From DASUAO01 sp046484625 (GTDB lineage Bacteria > Actinomycetota > Acidimicrobiia > IMCC26256 > PALSA-555): a stretch of DNA of 5,337 nt. Each line of letters opens with the position of its first letter. The first letter of the stretch is position 1. Made by a program: the position numbers and the translations under genes. This document shows, in pieces, positions 4,965 through 5,337 of this stretch. Below the pieces are notes generated by a model. The model made no database searches, was not told the DNA's origin, and worked only from the letters and a program-made list of their open reading frames with translations. The stretch lies in contig JAWOIO010000093.1 of assembly GCA_046484625.1 (NCBI GenBank), positions 1-5,337 on the forward strand, written 5' to 3'.

Positions 4965-5337
4965 GTGGCATCCCGGGCCCCGAACATCCTCCTGGTCATG
5001 GCCGACCAGCACCGGGCCGACGTCATGGGCTGCGCGGGCGATCCGACCGTCCAGACACCGAACCTGGATCGTCTCGCCGCCGAGGGTGTGCGATTCGCCC
5101 GCACGAGCTGTCAGGGCCCGCTGTGCATGCCGGCCCGGGCGTCGTTCCTCACGGAGCGGTACGTGCGCGACCACGGCGTGTACACGAACTGGGCCGAGGT
5201 CAGCCCCGGCTCTCCCACCTACCTGCACGCGCTGCGCGATGCCGGCTACCGCACGGTCCAGATCGGGAAGGCCCACCTCACGCGCGACGACGTCGGCGAT
5301 CCGCGCCATGTCGACGAGCTCGCCCACCGGCTCGTCG
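4965..5337 (+). CDS. Sulfatase family hydrolase, N-terminal part (cut by window edge)
   Basis: The frame runs open from GTG 4965 to the end of the window, 124 codons visible; intact members are usually about 450-550 residues. The N-terminus RAPNILLVMADQHRADVMGC is the classic first strand of the alkaline phosphatase/sulfatase fold; the Asp of MADQ is the expected metal ligand, although these enzymes often have a DD pair and here the second is Q. TPNLDRLAAEGVRF follows, then CMPAR at about residue 57, matching the C-x-P-x-R signature in which Cys is converted to formylglycine, the catalytic residue. GYRTVQIGKAHL (about 99-110) supplies the conserved Lys and His. The spacing PLCMPARASF, VYTN, SPTYLHALRDAGY resembles choline-sulfatase BetC as I remember it, but also other sulfatases, so no symbol is given. 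It is divergent from the importer operon and may share its control region. Substrate is unknown. Confidence 0.9.
   Translation, partial: MASRAPNILLVMADQHRADVMGCAGDPTVQTPNLDRLAAEGVRFARTSCQGPLCMPARASFLTERYVRDHGVYTNWAEVSPGSPTYLHALRDAGYRTVQIGKAHLTRDDVGDPRHVDELAHRLV

Noticed and set aside
1..5337. CRISPR array, tRNA, rRNA or complete insertion sequence
   Set aside because: No regularly spaced repeats, no tRNA-like cloverleaf, no rRNA-like stretch and no transposase frame or paired terminal inverted repeats were seen by eye.

Overview
The window is high-GC DNA with GTG starts, overlapping gene ends and a remnant of a DUF222-type HNH endonuclease, a family greatly expanded in Actinomycetota. It is therefore most likely an actinobacterial chromosome. 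The class is uncertain; an Acidimicrobiia-like lineage is possible but cannot be settled from this sequence.

Layout from left to right. (1) Positions 2-127 (+) hold the last 41 codons of an unrecognised gene with visibly lower GC at third codon positions. (2) Positions 111-620 (+) are an open frame encoding only the C-terminal part of a DUF222/HNH protein. It has no start codon or N-terminal domain, so it looks like a 5'-truncated pseudogene. (3) Positions 640-4830 (-) are a complete four-gene ABC importer operon of the spermidine/putrescine (Pot/Ydc) type, transcribed right to left: ATPase, periplasmic-type binding protein, PotB-like permease, PotC-like permease. The ATPase and binding-protein genes overlap by 4 nt (GTGA) and the two permease genes by 1 nt (TGATG). 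The only real gap inside the operon, 77 nt between the binding protein and the first permease, contains a perfect 14-bp hairpin. (4) Positions 4831-4964 are a 134-nt divergent intergenic region with repeated GAATCC elements. (5) From 4965 to the window edge (+) is the N-terminal third or so of a cysteine-type sulfatase that retains the C-x-P-x-R active-site motif.

How it works together: the binding protein should capture an amine-type cation outside the membrane and deliver it to the PotB/PotC channel, powered by the ATPase dimer. The divergent sulfatase shares the upstream region and may be co-regulated, perhaps releasing sulfate from the imported compound or a precursor of it; that link is inference only. 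I do not see an undescribed system. The points most worth a second look are the hairpin plus missing Shine-Dalgarno before potB, the HNH remnant at a composition boundary, the non-lipoprotein binding protein, and the transporter-sulfatase pairing.
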